From Pezicula radicicola (lineage: Eukaryota > Ascomycota > Leotiomycetes > Helotiales > Dermateaceae): a stretch of 64,000 bases of DNA. The translations under genes were made by a program, and so were the position numbers. The stretch is taken from NCBI GenBank assembly GCA_003008705.1, contig PDUO01000009.1, positions 868,001 through 932,000 of the forward strand, written 5' to 3'. Below the pieces are notes generated by a model. It was not told the origin of the DNA and searched no databases. It was given only the letters and a program-made list of their open reading frames with translations. Of this stretch, positions 22,864 to 34,285 are shown piece by piece. Position 1 is the stretch's first letter. Every line of letters begins with the position of its first letter.

Positions 22864-24401
22864 CATGAAAATAAGGAGTTGGCGCCGTAAAGTATATGCT
22901 ATCATAGGTTCCTAGCCCCGCGACTAAGATCATCGAGGAACTATAGCTTTGCAACAGGTCTCTACTCACAGTCTGTGCTACCTACTTTCTTCTTCGGTAC
23001 TAGGTGTATTCGAGGAATTTTTGTTATATGGTACGTATTGCATAAGCTTTAAATCGAATGCCTAGATTAAGTTACTCGAATCAAGTAAGTTGCTCAAATT
23101 AAGTAAGCTACTTACATCTTAACTCAAGTTACCTAAATCAAGCCCGTTATTCAAATCAAGCCAGTTATTTAAATTAAGTTACCTAAATCAAAAAATACTA
23201 GCAGAGCTCACATAGCATTGTTCAAATGTTAATCCTAGCATTGTAAATGTATTAGAATTCTATAGATTGGCCGCTTGCAAGTCGTCACTGTCGAGAAACC
23301 CCTATAATTTCTGCTTTCCTGAGATTTTCACAGAAAGCTTTCTAGTTCCTATATATTGCTGCCAACCATCTTAATCACGAATTCCTTAGGCTCTTTAATT
23401 CTTAGAGGTATTGTAGTACTTCGACGCTTGATCTAAAGGGATAGGGGAGGTAAAAGGCTTGTTAGCACTTTTTTTCTCTCTTGCTTCTATATAATTCTCT
23501 TCCTTTCATTTAATAATGCTACTCTGCTACAATCCAGCCTGAGGTCGAATTGTCACCTAAAGTAGGTATGCTTTGGTATACAACATAGGCTTCGAATTCA
23601 ATTTTAGCTCTGAATTCCATACGCGAGTCTCCTTTGTAAAGGCCCCTTATCTCTACAAGGATATAAGATGTTTGCTTTTCCTAATATGGGGGTTGGATGC
23701 TCTTTTTGTTTTGGCTTGTCTTGTCTTTTCGGTTGCGATTCGCTTTTTCCATCTCTACTTGTAGTTTCGCTTGAAGACGAGGAAGGAGCAAGACATCCTC
23801 AATCACCATCCAACTTCCTCTTGAATTATTGAACTTTTAAGAGCGAAGTTGTGTTATGAGGCTGGCTGAGGCTGTTGACGATAATATCGCACCGGCATTG
23901 CCTTCTAGGAAATAAGCATTTCTGCAAGGTCTGGTATATTGTACTAAACTTGTGTCATCTATAACACAATGATTTATGTACATTGTCTTTACAGCGATCA
24001 GCCCAAAATACTTTTGTTGATTGAAATGGAGCTTCAAAAGTGGCTGCCGCAGGCTCTCGTCCATCGATTCAAGTGAAAGATCAGTGAGTTACTCACTCGG
24101 TCCACCAGTTGGTTCAAAATAGGTTATATACTCGACTTCCAAGTCTTGATTCACTTGTTAGGCTAACAAATGGTCAAGTAACCACGTCGCTCCTACTCAC
24201 TGTACCAAAAGCCGTTCCTTCCTTTCCTTCACAACACTCTTAAGTAGAGGTCATTCTTGCTCGCCTCTTCTCTCCTCAATCAAACAGCATTCAAGTATCA
24301 CCATCACTCGTTGCCACTCTTGGAGATATTCTATACAACTTTATAAAATCAGCTCTTCTTTATATCGGTATTTCAACAATTCTTCATCACTAATCCTCAT
24401 T
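22864..24401. other. AT-rich intergenic region with clustered CAAGTTACYYAA motifs
   Basis: No gene is supported. About 23065-23192 contains a dense series of related motifs (AAGTTACTCGAATCAAG, TAAGTTGCTCAAATTAAG and similar), and 24070-24180 holds further copies. The right end, about 24200-24400, is the presumed promoter and leader of the next gene. Confidence 0.4.
23065..23192. repeat. Densest cluster of the AGTTACTTGA-like motif family
   Basis: Roughly nine imperfect copies of a 10-14 nt motif (AAGTTACYYAAATCAAG and its variants) follow each other without strict period. Related clusters lie near 12336-12408, 24080-24180, 25955-26025, 35275-35360, 50690-50735 and 56745-56910. Confidence 0.6.
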
Positions 24402-25860
24402 ATGAGTGGTCGTAACCTTCGTAGCCGAGTCCCCAAAAGCCAGGCTAGATCGGAACACAGCACGTAAGTATTCGCATCTCTTTATCTTCTTTCTAGGAAT
24501 GGATATTCCAACGGATCTCATTACTAGTCCGAGATTACCCTAACAGTAGTTGAACAGTGGCAGTGTACCGCAACACCTATCCAGCGGTTCATCTCAGAGA
24601 GATGCCAATACCCAAGCCGAAAATGATCTGGCGAATGTTAGCGAGGAAAAGAGACAACGTGAGGAAACTCCAGAAGACAGTAGAGAATTAGTTGAACCGT
24701 TCAATCCGGATCTTGAGCTGAGCCTTGATATGTCAACCAGCGAAGACGAACCTGACGATCCAAAGAATAATAACCCGTATGGAACTGCACGTTCTTTTCT
24801 TCCAGCACTACAACCCGCGAGTGTAGTACCTGACGAAGAGTCAATAGACGACGATACTGATTATCTATATGATGGTTTATTTCAGCCTCCACGTCCTATT
24901 CCATCAGGCCACATGAATCCGCAAGGTCAATGGCCTCTGGTTAATAGTTCAACAACACACGGAGAGTCAAGAGAGAATGTTGGTAGCTTCTATCCTCCTT
25001 CATTTACGCCTTCGCCTCCAGCTTCTGCTCCATTCTATATGAATCCACAAGGTCAACTACCTCTATCTAATATTCCAGTACCACATGGACAGTCAATGGA
25101 CCATGATGGTGGTTTCTATCCACCTCCGCCTCTGCCTCCACCTCCAACTTATGCTCAATCATTCTACATGAATCCACAAGGTCACTTGCCTCTTTCTAAT
25201 AGTTCAGTACCACACGGAGTATCAAGAGAAATTAACAATGGCGTCTCTCAGCCTCCAGCTTCCAATTCATTCAGAAGCTCTCAAGGTCAACTGTCTCTGC
25301 CTAAGCGTACACCCCTTCCGTCTGAAAGGCCTCAAAAGCATCCATCATTGTCAAAGTCGACGCCAGAAAATCGAGGTGCCTCAAACACCAAAGCCAGCGA
25401 ATCTACAACAAACAAGGCATTAACATCGGGAAGAATGCCGGTCAAGCATACTCCTCATCCTAAGAGCATGGCGGCAACAATCTCGGAGAAGCCAGTCTCT
25501 CCAGCAGTACAACCTATGGAGCAAGGAGACAACCGAACTTTCGAGCATAGTGAAGGAAACATGTCGATCCCGCATGAAGTTGATGACAAAGTAGTCGGGA
25601 AGATCGCCAGACTAAAAAATCAGAAGACGCACCCATATATCGCAGAGGCTGCGGGTCTGATGATGGCTGCTGTTGAAGGAGGAGGCAAGGTGTGTAAAAC
25701 CTGGTCGTGTCCAGAAACTGATGTGGGAGCAGTAAACTGGAAAACAACAGAACAGCGCTGTTACAATTGTTGGCAGTATAAAATTAAGACCGGCAGAGAG
25801 CGACCAGCGCAAATCATAAATAGACTCCTTAAAGATAAAAGCGACGGGAAAGATCGGTGA
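24402..25860 (+). CDS. Low-complexity repeat protein with divergent GATA-like zinc finger
   Basis: Two exons, 24402-24463 and 24558-25860, give 454 residues beginning MSGRNLRSRVPKSQARSE. The 94-nt intron has GTAAGT/CAG ends and is needed to link the ATG to the long frame, which has no early ATG of its own. The middle has three imperfect repeats of about 45-50 residues around FYMNPQGQLPLSNSSVPHG, separated by Pro-rich linkers (about 24900-25240). The rest of the middle is Ser/Thr/Pro-rich. The C-terminus, about residues 385-445, has CKTWSC, a central NWK, then RCYNCWQYKIKTGRERP. That spacing and sequence resemble a GATA finger (WR core, then LCNACGL-type helix), although the first cysteine pair is Cys-x4-Cys and the residues are diverged. 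It may be a DNA-binding protein; function is unknown. Confidence 0.75.
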
Positions 25861-28462
25861 GGAACTAGAAGACTAGGATAAGAAAGCAGGGAACAAGCGA
25901 GCTAGTAAATAGATTAGAAAACTTGAATAATACACATTAGGTGAACTTCTGGGTATTTCCCTTAAATTTCTAAAGTTAGGTGAGCTACTTCAAAAAAAAG
26001 TGAGTTGTTCAAAACAGGCAAGACGCTGAACATTATCTTAGCTTACCTTGCTAAGAGATTTCTTTTAGGCTTATAGTTAGAGTATAGAAGTTACTCTACC
26101 TTTAAAAGGAAAAGTGTTAGTACTAGTGTAACAGGTAATAATATCTCTAGAGAGAATACTATATAATAATACGCTTAACGTTGTAGTAGATTAGTTTATA
26201 GGCTTCTTGTTATTCTGATATTAAATACAGTAAGTGAAAAGTGAAGAAACTCCCAGATAAATTATATTTGTACTACAAAATCACGCTACAACATCCTACA
26301 TCTACTCCAAACTCCCACTTAGCAGCCTGAGAAATCAAACCCTTAGATCTATAACTTTAGAAACTATTACTTCCCTCCAACTAAAAACTAACAGCCACCC
26401 CCTCGATCCTCTCTCTCTCTAAAGTCCCTTACCCTAAAAATGAACAATAGCAATAACTAAAATCTAAGTCTCAAATGGCAACAAAAGGCCCCCTGACAAC
26501 TGACAAATAAAATCGCCGCTTATACCTAAAACAATCTCTAAAGTCTACCTATAGGACGTAGGAAAATTGTTTGTTGTACACTATAAATTACTTTAATAAG
26601 AGATATGGATTTGATAGGAAGTATATATATACGCTTGAATTGCCTATAGAAACTAGCTCTCGTACTTAGGAGTCATTAATAGTTGCTGCTTAGAAGAATA
26701 AATTAGAAAGTTATGTTCCTGAAAATCGACTTAATAAGTAAAATTACTGCTAGCTCTTATAACTATTCCGCTTCTGTTAGAAGTAGAGCACAACTTGTAT
26801 AATCTAACTATGTGTAAAGTGCGGTTGTGTATATATAGACAGAGAGAGAGAGAGTAAGATAAGTCCTTTAAATTTAAGTCAAACGAATTTAAATAGAAAG
26901 TATGTTCGAGTAGGTTCTTGCTTGAGGGGAGTAAGATAGTTACCTAACTAAGCTACGAGATGTGAAAAGGCACTATGCTTCTCCACCTACTAATTGATGA
27001 ATGAAAAATGCTGGGGATGTGTGATAGTCTCTAGATTATACTATAAGAAAAGGTATGTCTTGAGGAGCTGAACTATATTAGTCCAATTGAAGAGCTTTGG
27101 AAGAAGGTAATATTTGTCTAGACCAGATGTACGAATATTGTACTTACTACAATGATACTATTTGTTTTGTTTTTTATACAAAATCTGAAATGTCTTTGCA
27201 CTGATTCCTCACAGTTTAGAGCCTGGCTAGATTGTCAGGAGAATACCGAGTATTTAGACAAAGTACATGGTAGGAAGGAATACATGTAAACAAAAGAAGG
27301 AAGAAATACCACAGGACCCGAGCGAATAGGACTTGAATGTTACGTAGTTATGTGATAAATCCTACCAGTCTTTGGTTTCTTGGAATGAGACAAAGGGTTA
27401 TTCCTCTATTGACAGGTACTAAGTACTTGACAGTAACTCATAAGACTGTTATTTTTTGATTTTCTACACGCTTTCCTGATACAATAACCTTAAGCCATGT
27501 GATTTAAGTTGTTTTTATGGACCCAATGTAGTATTGTCGAGTACCCAAATAAAGCTGGTCTGGTCGAGCTCTAGAATGTGTTTTATTAAGTAGATAGATA
27601 GTATGAATGTCTTCATTTCTCTCTTTTAAGATATTCCACCAATACCACGATTTACTCCTACCGTAAAGCAATACTCCGTAGTCATCTATTACACTTTCTT
27701 AAAATACAACCACTATAACTACCTAAAACTCATACTAAGGAAAGAGTATAAAAGTAGAGCCTAAAAGCTACTATAATGGCCAAGGCAGACACAAGTGGGA
27801 CTTCTATACATGTATACCTATCTATCCACCGTAGAATTTTACAACAGAATTACAGAGTCCTAAGTCCTTAGAGTGTGAATTATGCATACTACTTTACCTT
27901 CTACTTCGCGTCCCTTAATTCAACTATTACTTTAAAGAAAAATCTTCGGTCTTCTATAATAAACCATGCAATTAGAAGATAGGTAGAATGTAAAGAAATC
28001 CATATCAAGTTAAGACATCCTAAACTGTTGTCAGCTAATCTCAGATTGTCATCTATCACCTACCAAAGCCCCCTGGACACATAGGCAGAACTAAGAGTCA
28101 TGCACTAAGTTCATAGCTATGTAAGAGGAGCGAGAATAACTGAAGTTTTGTATATGTTAAAGTATATAGTGTATGTCTCATAAACATCTAAAGTCTTTCT
28201 TGCCCAGTATTCTGCGATACTTCAATATCTCTCAAAGTTTTAACACTCAACTAGCCCATTAAAGCCTCTATAAAAAACCAAAAATACCACCACTTTCATA
28301 TCACAAAGCACGATTACCGGGTCCTACCTCCCATCCATAGTCGTCTCCCACCCACCAAAATATCTAGCCGACCAAAAACAAACCAACCGCGCTCTCGCCC
28401 CCAACCCAAAAAATCAAAAAACTCACAACCACAACAGAATTTTCAAAACAAAAGAGTAATTT

Positions 28463-28495
28463 TCTGAAACGGGGAATTGAATCCCAGCCTCCAAG
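28463..28495 (-). other. tRNA-like 3' half fragment (pseudo-tRNA)
   Basis: On the minus strand this reads GGCTGGGATTCAATTCCCCG followed by TTTCAGA. That is a T arm with an intact B-box-like core and a 3' acceptor strand nearly identical to the tRNA-Glu gene 70 nt away. One T-stem pair is mismatched. No matching D arm or anticodon arm can be folded upstream, although TCTGATA near 28545 could weakly pair with the acceptor strand. A T4 run follows. It is best read as a degenerate copy of the neighbouring tRNA. Confidence 0.5.
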
Positions 28496-28554
28496 TCATA
28501 CAACGAGTTCAGAGTCGAAAGTGTGTGGACATGTGAGGGAGCAATATCAGAAAC

Positions 28555-28560
28555 AAAAAA
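28555..28560 (-). terminator. RNA polymerase III T6 terminator of tRNA-Glu
   Basis: On the minus strand a run of six T residues begins five nucleotides after the tRNA discriminator base. This is the usual position and length for Pol III termination and supports a transcribed tRNA gene. Confidence 0.75.
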
Positions 28561-28565
28561 GAATC

Positions 28566-28700
28566 TTCCGAAACGGGGAATTGAACCCTATCCAATTGTT
28601 AGTTAATGTCATACTATTATGTATGCTCAAATTGTTACTTACCCGGTCTCCTGCGTTCATAAATGAGAGGCAGAAATGCTAGCCACTACACCATTTCGGA
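28566..28700 (-). tRNA. tRNA-Glu(CTC) with two introns, one mRNA-like in the T arm
   Basis: The minus strand starts TCCGAAATGGTGTAGTGGCT (acceptor strand plus A box) and ends with the B box GGTTCAATTCC and TTTCGGA, which pairs with TCCGAAA; the discriminator is A. The anticodon stem TCTGC pairs with GCAGG around loop CTCTCA-C, giving anticodon CTC. An 8-nt intron (28663-28656) sits at the canonical position after base 37. A second interruption, 28642-28588 (55 nt), splits the T arm. It begins GTAAGT, has CTAAC at 28602-28598 and ends ATAG. Removing both leaves 72 nt with a perfect T stem CGGGG/CCCCG and the variable region AGACC, as in other fungal tRNA-Glu. T6 at 28560-28555 is a good Pol III terminator. 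No other copy is visible in the window. Confidence 0.88.
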
Positions 28701-29183
28701 CATTTGTTAGTTGTGTTTGTTGAAGATATTCTTTGTATATTGGGTATTATAGGAACTAGGAAGTGGGCGACGAAATTTCCTTTTAGATTTATTTAAGCTT
28801 AAGTAGAGAGCTTTTACACTTGATGCATCTCTTACTCTTGATTCAATCAATTGAAAGATTGGAGAAGCAGTTAGTTAGAGGGTTATATGACGCTCATCTT
28901 CCAAATAAATCTCTTGTATTGATCGCTTCTTAACGTGATATTATGTGCAGGCCCTTATGCTTGATGAATGAGCTTCTTACAGTCTGTCTCGTGCACCTTA
29001 AACTTATTGCTGGGAATTAGGAACCGCTGTTGGCATTGATGTTTTATTTCTACCTAAGGATCAATATCCATCAACATTTCAACAAGCACACTAAATGCCA
29101 TCTAGATATTTAGGATTGGCATTGTTTATATATGCTCCTAGCTGTATGTACAATGAACGATAACGATAGCATATATTCCGTTC
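28701..29183. other. Spacer between tRNA-Glu and ETF-QO
   Basis: This is AT-rich DNA of 0.5 kb, upstream of the tRNA and downstream of the ETF-QO stop. It includes the ETF-QO 3' untranslated region. No gene is seen. Confidence 0.4.
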
Positions 29184-31251
29184 CTAAGTCATGGAGTACT
29201 TCGGGCCTTCGCCTCCTTGTGGTGTTGACCAATTTATATCTACACATATCAAATTAGCAGGAATATTCCTCTAGGATATAGAGATTGGCATACCCTGATC
29301 TGGAACCTTGATATCGCAAGTCTTACAATGAATGCAGCTAGAAAAGATCAGCGGTGAAAGCATGTAAAGTATGATGGACCTACTTTTGGGCGTTGATCTG
29401 AAACCTTACGCCAATATCCTTCGTCTCGTCCTCTACATATTCATACACTCCCGCTGGACAGAACCTATTCTCAATTCCCTTGTATTTTGGCCATTCCATC
29501 TGGGCATGCTTATCCCAATCTTTTACCTGTAGATGAACAGGTTGGTCTTCTTCATGATTCGTTCCCGTCCTGCTGACACTTGTTAAAATATCGAAGCTAA
29601 TCTTTCCATCCGGCTTCTCATATTCAATCTTTTTGCATTGGTCAGCGGTCTTTGTCGCCGAGGCGTCTGTTCCCTTATGAGCAAGAGTCCATGGAACTCT
29701 TCCTTTCAAGACGTAGGCTTCCAGTCCGGAGTACATAATACCACCATATAATTTCAATGGTGTATGGAATGAAGGTCGCATGTTACGTACTTCCTTCAGC
29801 TCTTTCCAGATGAAGGACTTCCGCAGTGCATCTTCGTAATCGTAGAGGAACACGGTACCAGTATCTGAAGCATCGGAAGCACCCAGGGCGTTCCAAGTTG
29901 CTTCTGCTGCAAGCATTCCAGACTTCATGGCAGTATGAGTGCCTTTTATCTTTGGAACATTGAGGAAGCCAGCTGTGTCACCGATCAAGGCACCGCCAGG
30001 GAATGCAACCTTAGGTATAGATTGGAATCCACCCTCATTGAGGGCCCGAGCCCCGTACGAGATGCATTTCCCACCTTCAAGTACTGACTTGTACAACGGA
30101 TGTTGCTTCATCTTTTGAAATTCGCCATAAGGCGAGAGCCAAGGGTTTGGGTAGTCAAGTCCAACGACGAGACCAATACTGACAAGATTGTCACCAAAAT
30201 GGTACATCCAACCACCGCCGTATGTATCCGCCGCCAGAGGGTAGCCCATAGAATGCACAATCTGACCCTTTTGGAACTTTTCTGGTTGCACCTCCCATAC
30301 TTCCTTCAGACCTAGGCCGTAGGTTTGAGGCTGACTCTCTCGGCGGAGGTCGAATTTCTTTATGACCTGCTTTGTGAGACTTCCGTGGCATCCTTCAGCA
30401 AAGAGAGTGATTCTTGCATGAAATTCCATGCCTCTCTCAAAGCTATCCTTGGCCTTGCCATCTCTGGAAATACCCAAGTCGTTTGTCGCCACTCCCTTAA
30501 CAGAGCCGTCCGACTTATATAGAACCTCGGAGGCAGCGAATCCAGGGTATACTTCGACACCAAGCTCTTCTGCTCTTTCTCCAAGCCAACTGGTGAATTG
30601 GTTCAAACTCACGATATAGTTCCCTTTGTTATGCATCTGCGGAGGCGCAGGTATTGGGATCGCACTCGATTTTGTGAGGAATCGCATCTTGTCACCTCCC
30701 GCGGGAGTGACATGTTCAAATCGGTTTTCATTGTCTTCTGCAAGCCAATCTGGTATGAGTTCATTGATAGCTGTCGGTTCGATAACTGCTCCTGAAAGAA
30801 TATGTGCTCCGATCTCGCCCGCCTTCTCCAAGACCAACACCCTGAAATCTTCATTGCCGGCCTCATTGGCAAGCTGCTTCAATCGAATGGCAGCGCTTAG
30901 CCCAGCAGGACCTGCATTGACTGGTCAACCATGGTTATACAAGAGGAATGCTATGATCTCACCTCCGCCGATTATGCATACATCAACCTCGTCGGTCTCT
31001 CGATCAACTGACTTGGGATCAAAAGCCTCAGTCACGTCGGCAAAGGTTCTGGGGAGTGAAACAGAGAAAGAGGCACGTTGTTGACCAGGGCGTCGGTAGA
31101 TGCATGTGGTGGCGGGGCGGGTGTAGGAGGGGCTTGTTTGGAAACGAGGTCGAGGGATTCGAGAAAGACCAGCAATTGAAACCCTCAGAGAATTCTGGCT
31201 CACAGCGGTGCGCTGCAGGCATGCGGTGACGGACCTAGATGAGGAAGCCAT
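29184..31251 (-). CDS. Electron transfer flavoprotein-ubiquinone oxidoreductase (ETF-QO)
   Basis: ETF-QO passes electrons from acyl-CoA and amino-acid dehydrogenases, via ETF, to ubiquinone at the inner mitochondrial membrane. Four exons fit: 31251-30963, 30911-29384, 29337-29294 (44 nt) and 29239-29184, giving 638 residues, close to the family's usual size. The Arg/Ser-rich N-terminus (MASSSRSVTACLQR) is a likely mitochondrial presequence. The FAD fold DVCIIGGGPAGLSAAIRLKQ is assembled across intron 1. The ubiquinone/flavin regions GAHILSGAVIEP and GDTAGFLNVPKIKGTHTAMK are intact. The 4Fe-4S ligands are FCPAGVYEY in exon 2 and NCIHCKTCDIKVPDQDINW, which exists only after splicing exons 2, 3 and 4. 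The protein ends GGEGPKYSMT. Reading straight through would stop at 29382 and lose the cluster. Confidence 0.96.
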
Positions 31252-32995
31252 AATGAGATGTGCAGTCTGTCACCGCATTGTTTGGTTGAGTTTGAGAAGA
31301 ACGGAAGCACAGCTCTCGAGTCTCCCGTCTAGTCTGGAGAGAGTCAAGTGAGTCGTGAGGCGTGAGGCGTGAGGCGTTAGGCGTTTACTGAGGCTACCAG
31401 AAAAAGCTATCATTTGTGTGGGCCAATCATATGGAAGCCGAAAATAACCAAGGCGAGATGTTTGGGTCTTTTTTTCATCTTCTGCTCTGATGCTTACCTT
31501 ACATAGCCGAACTCAAGCCGAAAGTGAGTACAGGGCAGTAAAATTACTGGACACTAAAATTACTACCAGTACACCTGCCGGTACATGTATTGAAATTAAA
31601 TCCCTTACTGTATCCGATGGGTCCAAAGACCCCAAAGGAAAATAAAGATTAAGTTGCTTTAACAGATCGCCAATCGTCAACTTCAATGTTGGGGACTTCT
31701 TGGGGACTCTACAGATCTATCGTGGGCCTCACTCATGCAATCTGTAGGCACAAGCTTTGAGACAATACGCCCCAGCCGTCAAACGTAGCTTCACGTACAT
31801 ACAAACAGAAACAGTAATTACCGTACAGTACCACTACTCTCCTTTCCCCAAATCGAAGCCCGCAAAACACATCTTGCACGTCAAACCGCTGCCAAGTGAA
31901 CATTCATAGAATGTGCACTCTTGGCAGACCATCTCGTCTCCTTTTGCAATTTATTTCATGTCGTCATTTGCGCATATTCTTGCAATCTTCGGGGGGTTGG
32001 GGAGAAGCTGTCTCGTCGACAGATGAACTTCTGCCCAAGTACAGCGCCCGTACCCCAAGTGCGCCCGGTGGCCATGATACATGATCACCACGGTAGAGAG
32101 GCATTCCGGGACACAGTTCGCTTCCCGAGCAGGTTGTTGCTGCTGCTCTTGTTTTATCCTGTAGCCGAGAATGTTTGATGGCCACGGCCCCCTGTTATAT
32201 TCTCAACCGCCACTGGCTCACCATCAATCAACAAGGAGGGACATGAGCCGCATCCAAGTGCCCAGCCCGCCAAACTCCCTTTGGCACTTTTTCGTCTGTT
32301 GTGGTCTCCTGTCACTTGTTTCGTCGAGGCCTAAACTCTGCAACGCCCGCTGCTTCCACTGTCCGCCGGGACACTTCTTGGCGGACCTCGAGTATCGCCG
32401 TTTGGGCCAACTTTCATTTCTTCTCCAGCCTCTTCCCCGTTATATTATTTGTGGGCAGTTGTATCCCTGGATCGTTTGACTGCTCGATCGGACCCAGAAT
32501 GCTTGATCCCTCTTGGCGGCAACATTCCTATTTTGGGACCTCTCCCGAGCCCATCTACCACCAGAGGCAGCTTTATTCGTCCAATATGCCTGACAGCGGA
32601 GAGCATCGTAACCTTAAACCTACTTAAAAATGCTGATCAGACGAGAGGTGGATGAGGATGATGACCTGGATCTTCTCTCAAAATCCCATATTGTTTCATC
32701 GACCAAAGGAGCTTGGAATCTTCCTTCGCACATCTGTACCTACTACGTACAGCGGATCTAGGGAGGTTATAAGATGCTCCTCCTCCACACACCATAATCT
32801 TTTCTTCACCTCCCAAGCCAATTCTCTTCTCTAACGTGCCGGTCATTCCTTATATTCAAAAGAGGTAAGTAAAGCCGGATAGGCTTCCTTTCTCAGTGGT
32901 TTGTGCTAATCGTCATACGCAGCTGTGCTCTCTACTTCATTCTTTCATCCATATACTTCTACTAGCTTGACGCCAATACCACCTAGTTTTCCAAC
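31252..32995. promoter_or_regulatory. Divergent intergenic region, ETF-QO / alanine-rich gene
   Basis: This 1.7 kb lies between head-to-head genes. A GTGAGGC unit is repeated about four times at 31353-31385, just upstream of ETF-QO. The region 32850-32995 is the probable leader of the alanine-rich gene. Open frames near 31900-32660 overlap in several phases and show no domain, so I do not call them. Confidence 0.4.
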
Positions 32996-34285
32996 ATGAA
33001 GTTTTCCAGCTCCATTCTAGCGCTTGTCGCTATTTCGGCCTCGACGGTCTCCGCATTCCCTCTTTCAAATAGCAACGGCATCGCTGCTAGAATACCATCA
33101 TACCCCGGTCTTTCTGAGATCTACAATCGTTCACCAAAGAAGGGAAAGGCTGCCGCTAACGCTACTGCGGCCGCAACTGGTAAGTGACCCTGAAGTTCAG
33201 AGTACTTTCTATGCAATTCTGACCAGTCTTAGCTGCCGATGCTGCTACATCTGCAACTGGAAAGAAGGCGAAGGGTGCTGCCAAGGGAGCTGCAGCTGCA
33301 GCCGCTAGTAACGCAACTGCTACAGATGCCACAGCTGCTACAGGAAAGAAGGCCAAGGGTGCGAAGGGTGCTGCCGCCGCAGCCAACAACGCAACCGCCG
33401 CAGCAACAGACAGCACAAACACTGCTGCCACAGGAAAGAAGACAAAGGGTTCTGCGGCCAACTCTACAGCAGCTGCAACTGGCAATGCCAACAGCAATTC
33501 TAACAACAATGCCAACAACAATAACAACAACAACGCCGCATCTGCTGGAGGAAACGCTCAGCTTAACGATATCGTTGAGAGCTTGACTGGTGTTGATCTT
33601 GGATCTCTTGGACTTCGTGATCTCCCAGTACTTGAGGCAAGAAAGGGAAAGAAAAACGCTACAGCTGCCGCCGATGCCGCAACTGATGCAGCAGCTGGAG
33701 CTGCAACTGCCACTGACAAGAAGGCCGTAAGCAATTAATCAATTCTCTTTTATAAACTCGGTATGTCTAACAATAGAACAGGCAAAAGCCGCAGCAAAAG
33801 CTTCAAAGGCCGCTGCTGCCTCAGCTGCAGCTGCAACTGATGCCGCCGCCGCAACTGGCGATGCTGCCGCAGCTGATGCTGCCACTGCCGATGCTGCCAC
33901 TGCTACTGACAAGAAGGCCGTAAGTAATCAGTTAATTCCTTTTATAAGCTCGATACATCTAACAATTTAATAGGCCAAAGCCGCAGCAAAGGCTTCAAAG
34001 GCCGCTGCTGCCTCGGCTGCAGCAGCAACTGATGCTGCTGCCGCGACTGACGATGCTGCCGCGACTGATGCAGCAACTGGAGCTGCTACTGCCACTGATA
34101 AGAAGGCCGTAAGCAATCAGTCAATTCCCTTTACAAGCTCGGCATGTCTAACAATTTAATAGGCAAAAGCCGCAGCAAAGGCTTCAAAGGCCGCAGCTGC
34201 CTCAGCTGCCGCCGCAACTGACGCTGCCGCCGCGACTGATGCTGGTTAGTAACCCTCCAAGCCCATCTCTTTAGAACATCTTATG

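Larger units (their letters stand above)
25861..28565. other. AT-rich gene-free region
   Basis: About 2.7 kb of AT-rich DNA with no open frame of note. It contains further AGTTACTTGA-like motifs near 25955-26025 and a short GA microsatellite at about 26840-26855. A tRNA-like 3' fragment lies at 28463-28495 (listed separately). The sequence could be decayed repeats, but I see no terminal repeats or transposase remnant. Confidence 0.4.

Noticed and set aside
23065..23192. CRISPR-like array
   Set aside because: The units are short, imperfect and irregularly spaced, with no unique spacers, and the DNA is clearly eukaryotic.
29380..30882. ETF-QO ending at the TAG at 29382
   Set aside because: This stop lies inside a GTAGGT donor. 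Splicing two more short exons supplies the conserved CIHCKTC iron-sulfur ligands, so the true end is 29184.
32301..32627. 108-residue plus-strand frame between ETF-QO and the alanine-rich gene
   Set aside because: Frames overlap in all three phases here, with no domain and no splice context; it is likely chance in a long promoter region.
33162..33533. 123-residue Leu/Ala/Val-rich minus-strand frame
   Set aside because: It is the complement of Ala codons in the alanine-rich gene and mimics a membrane protein by composition only.
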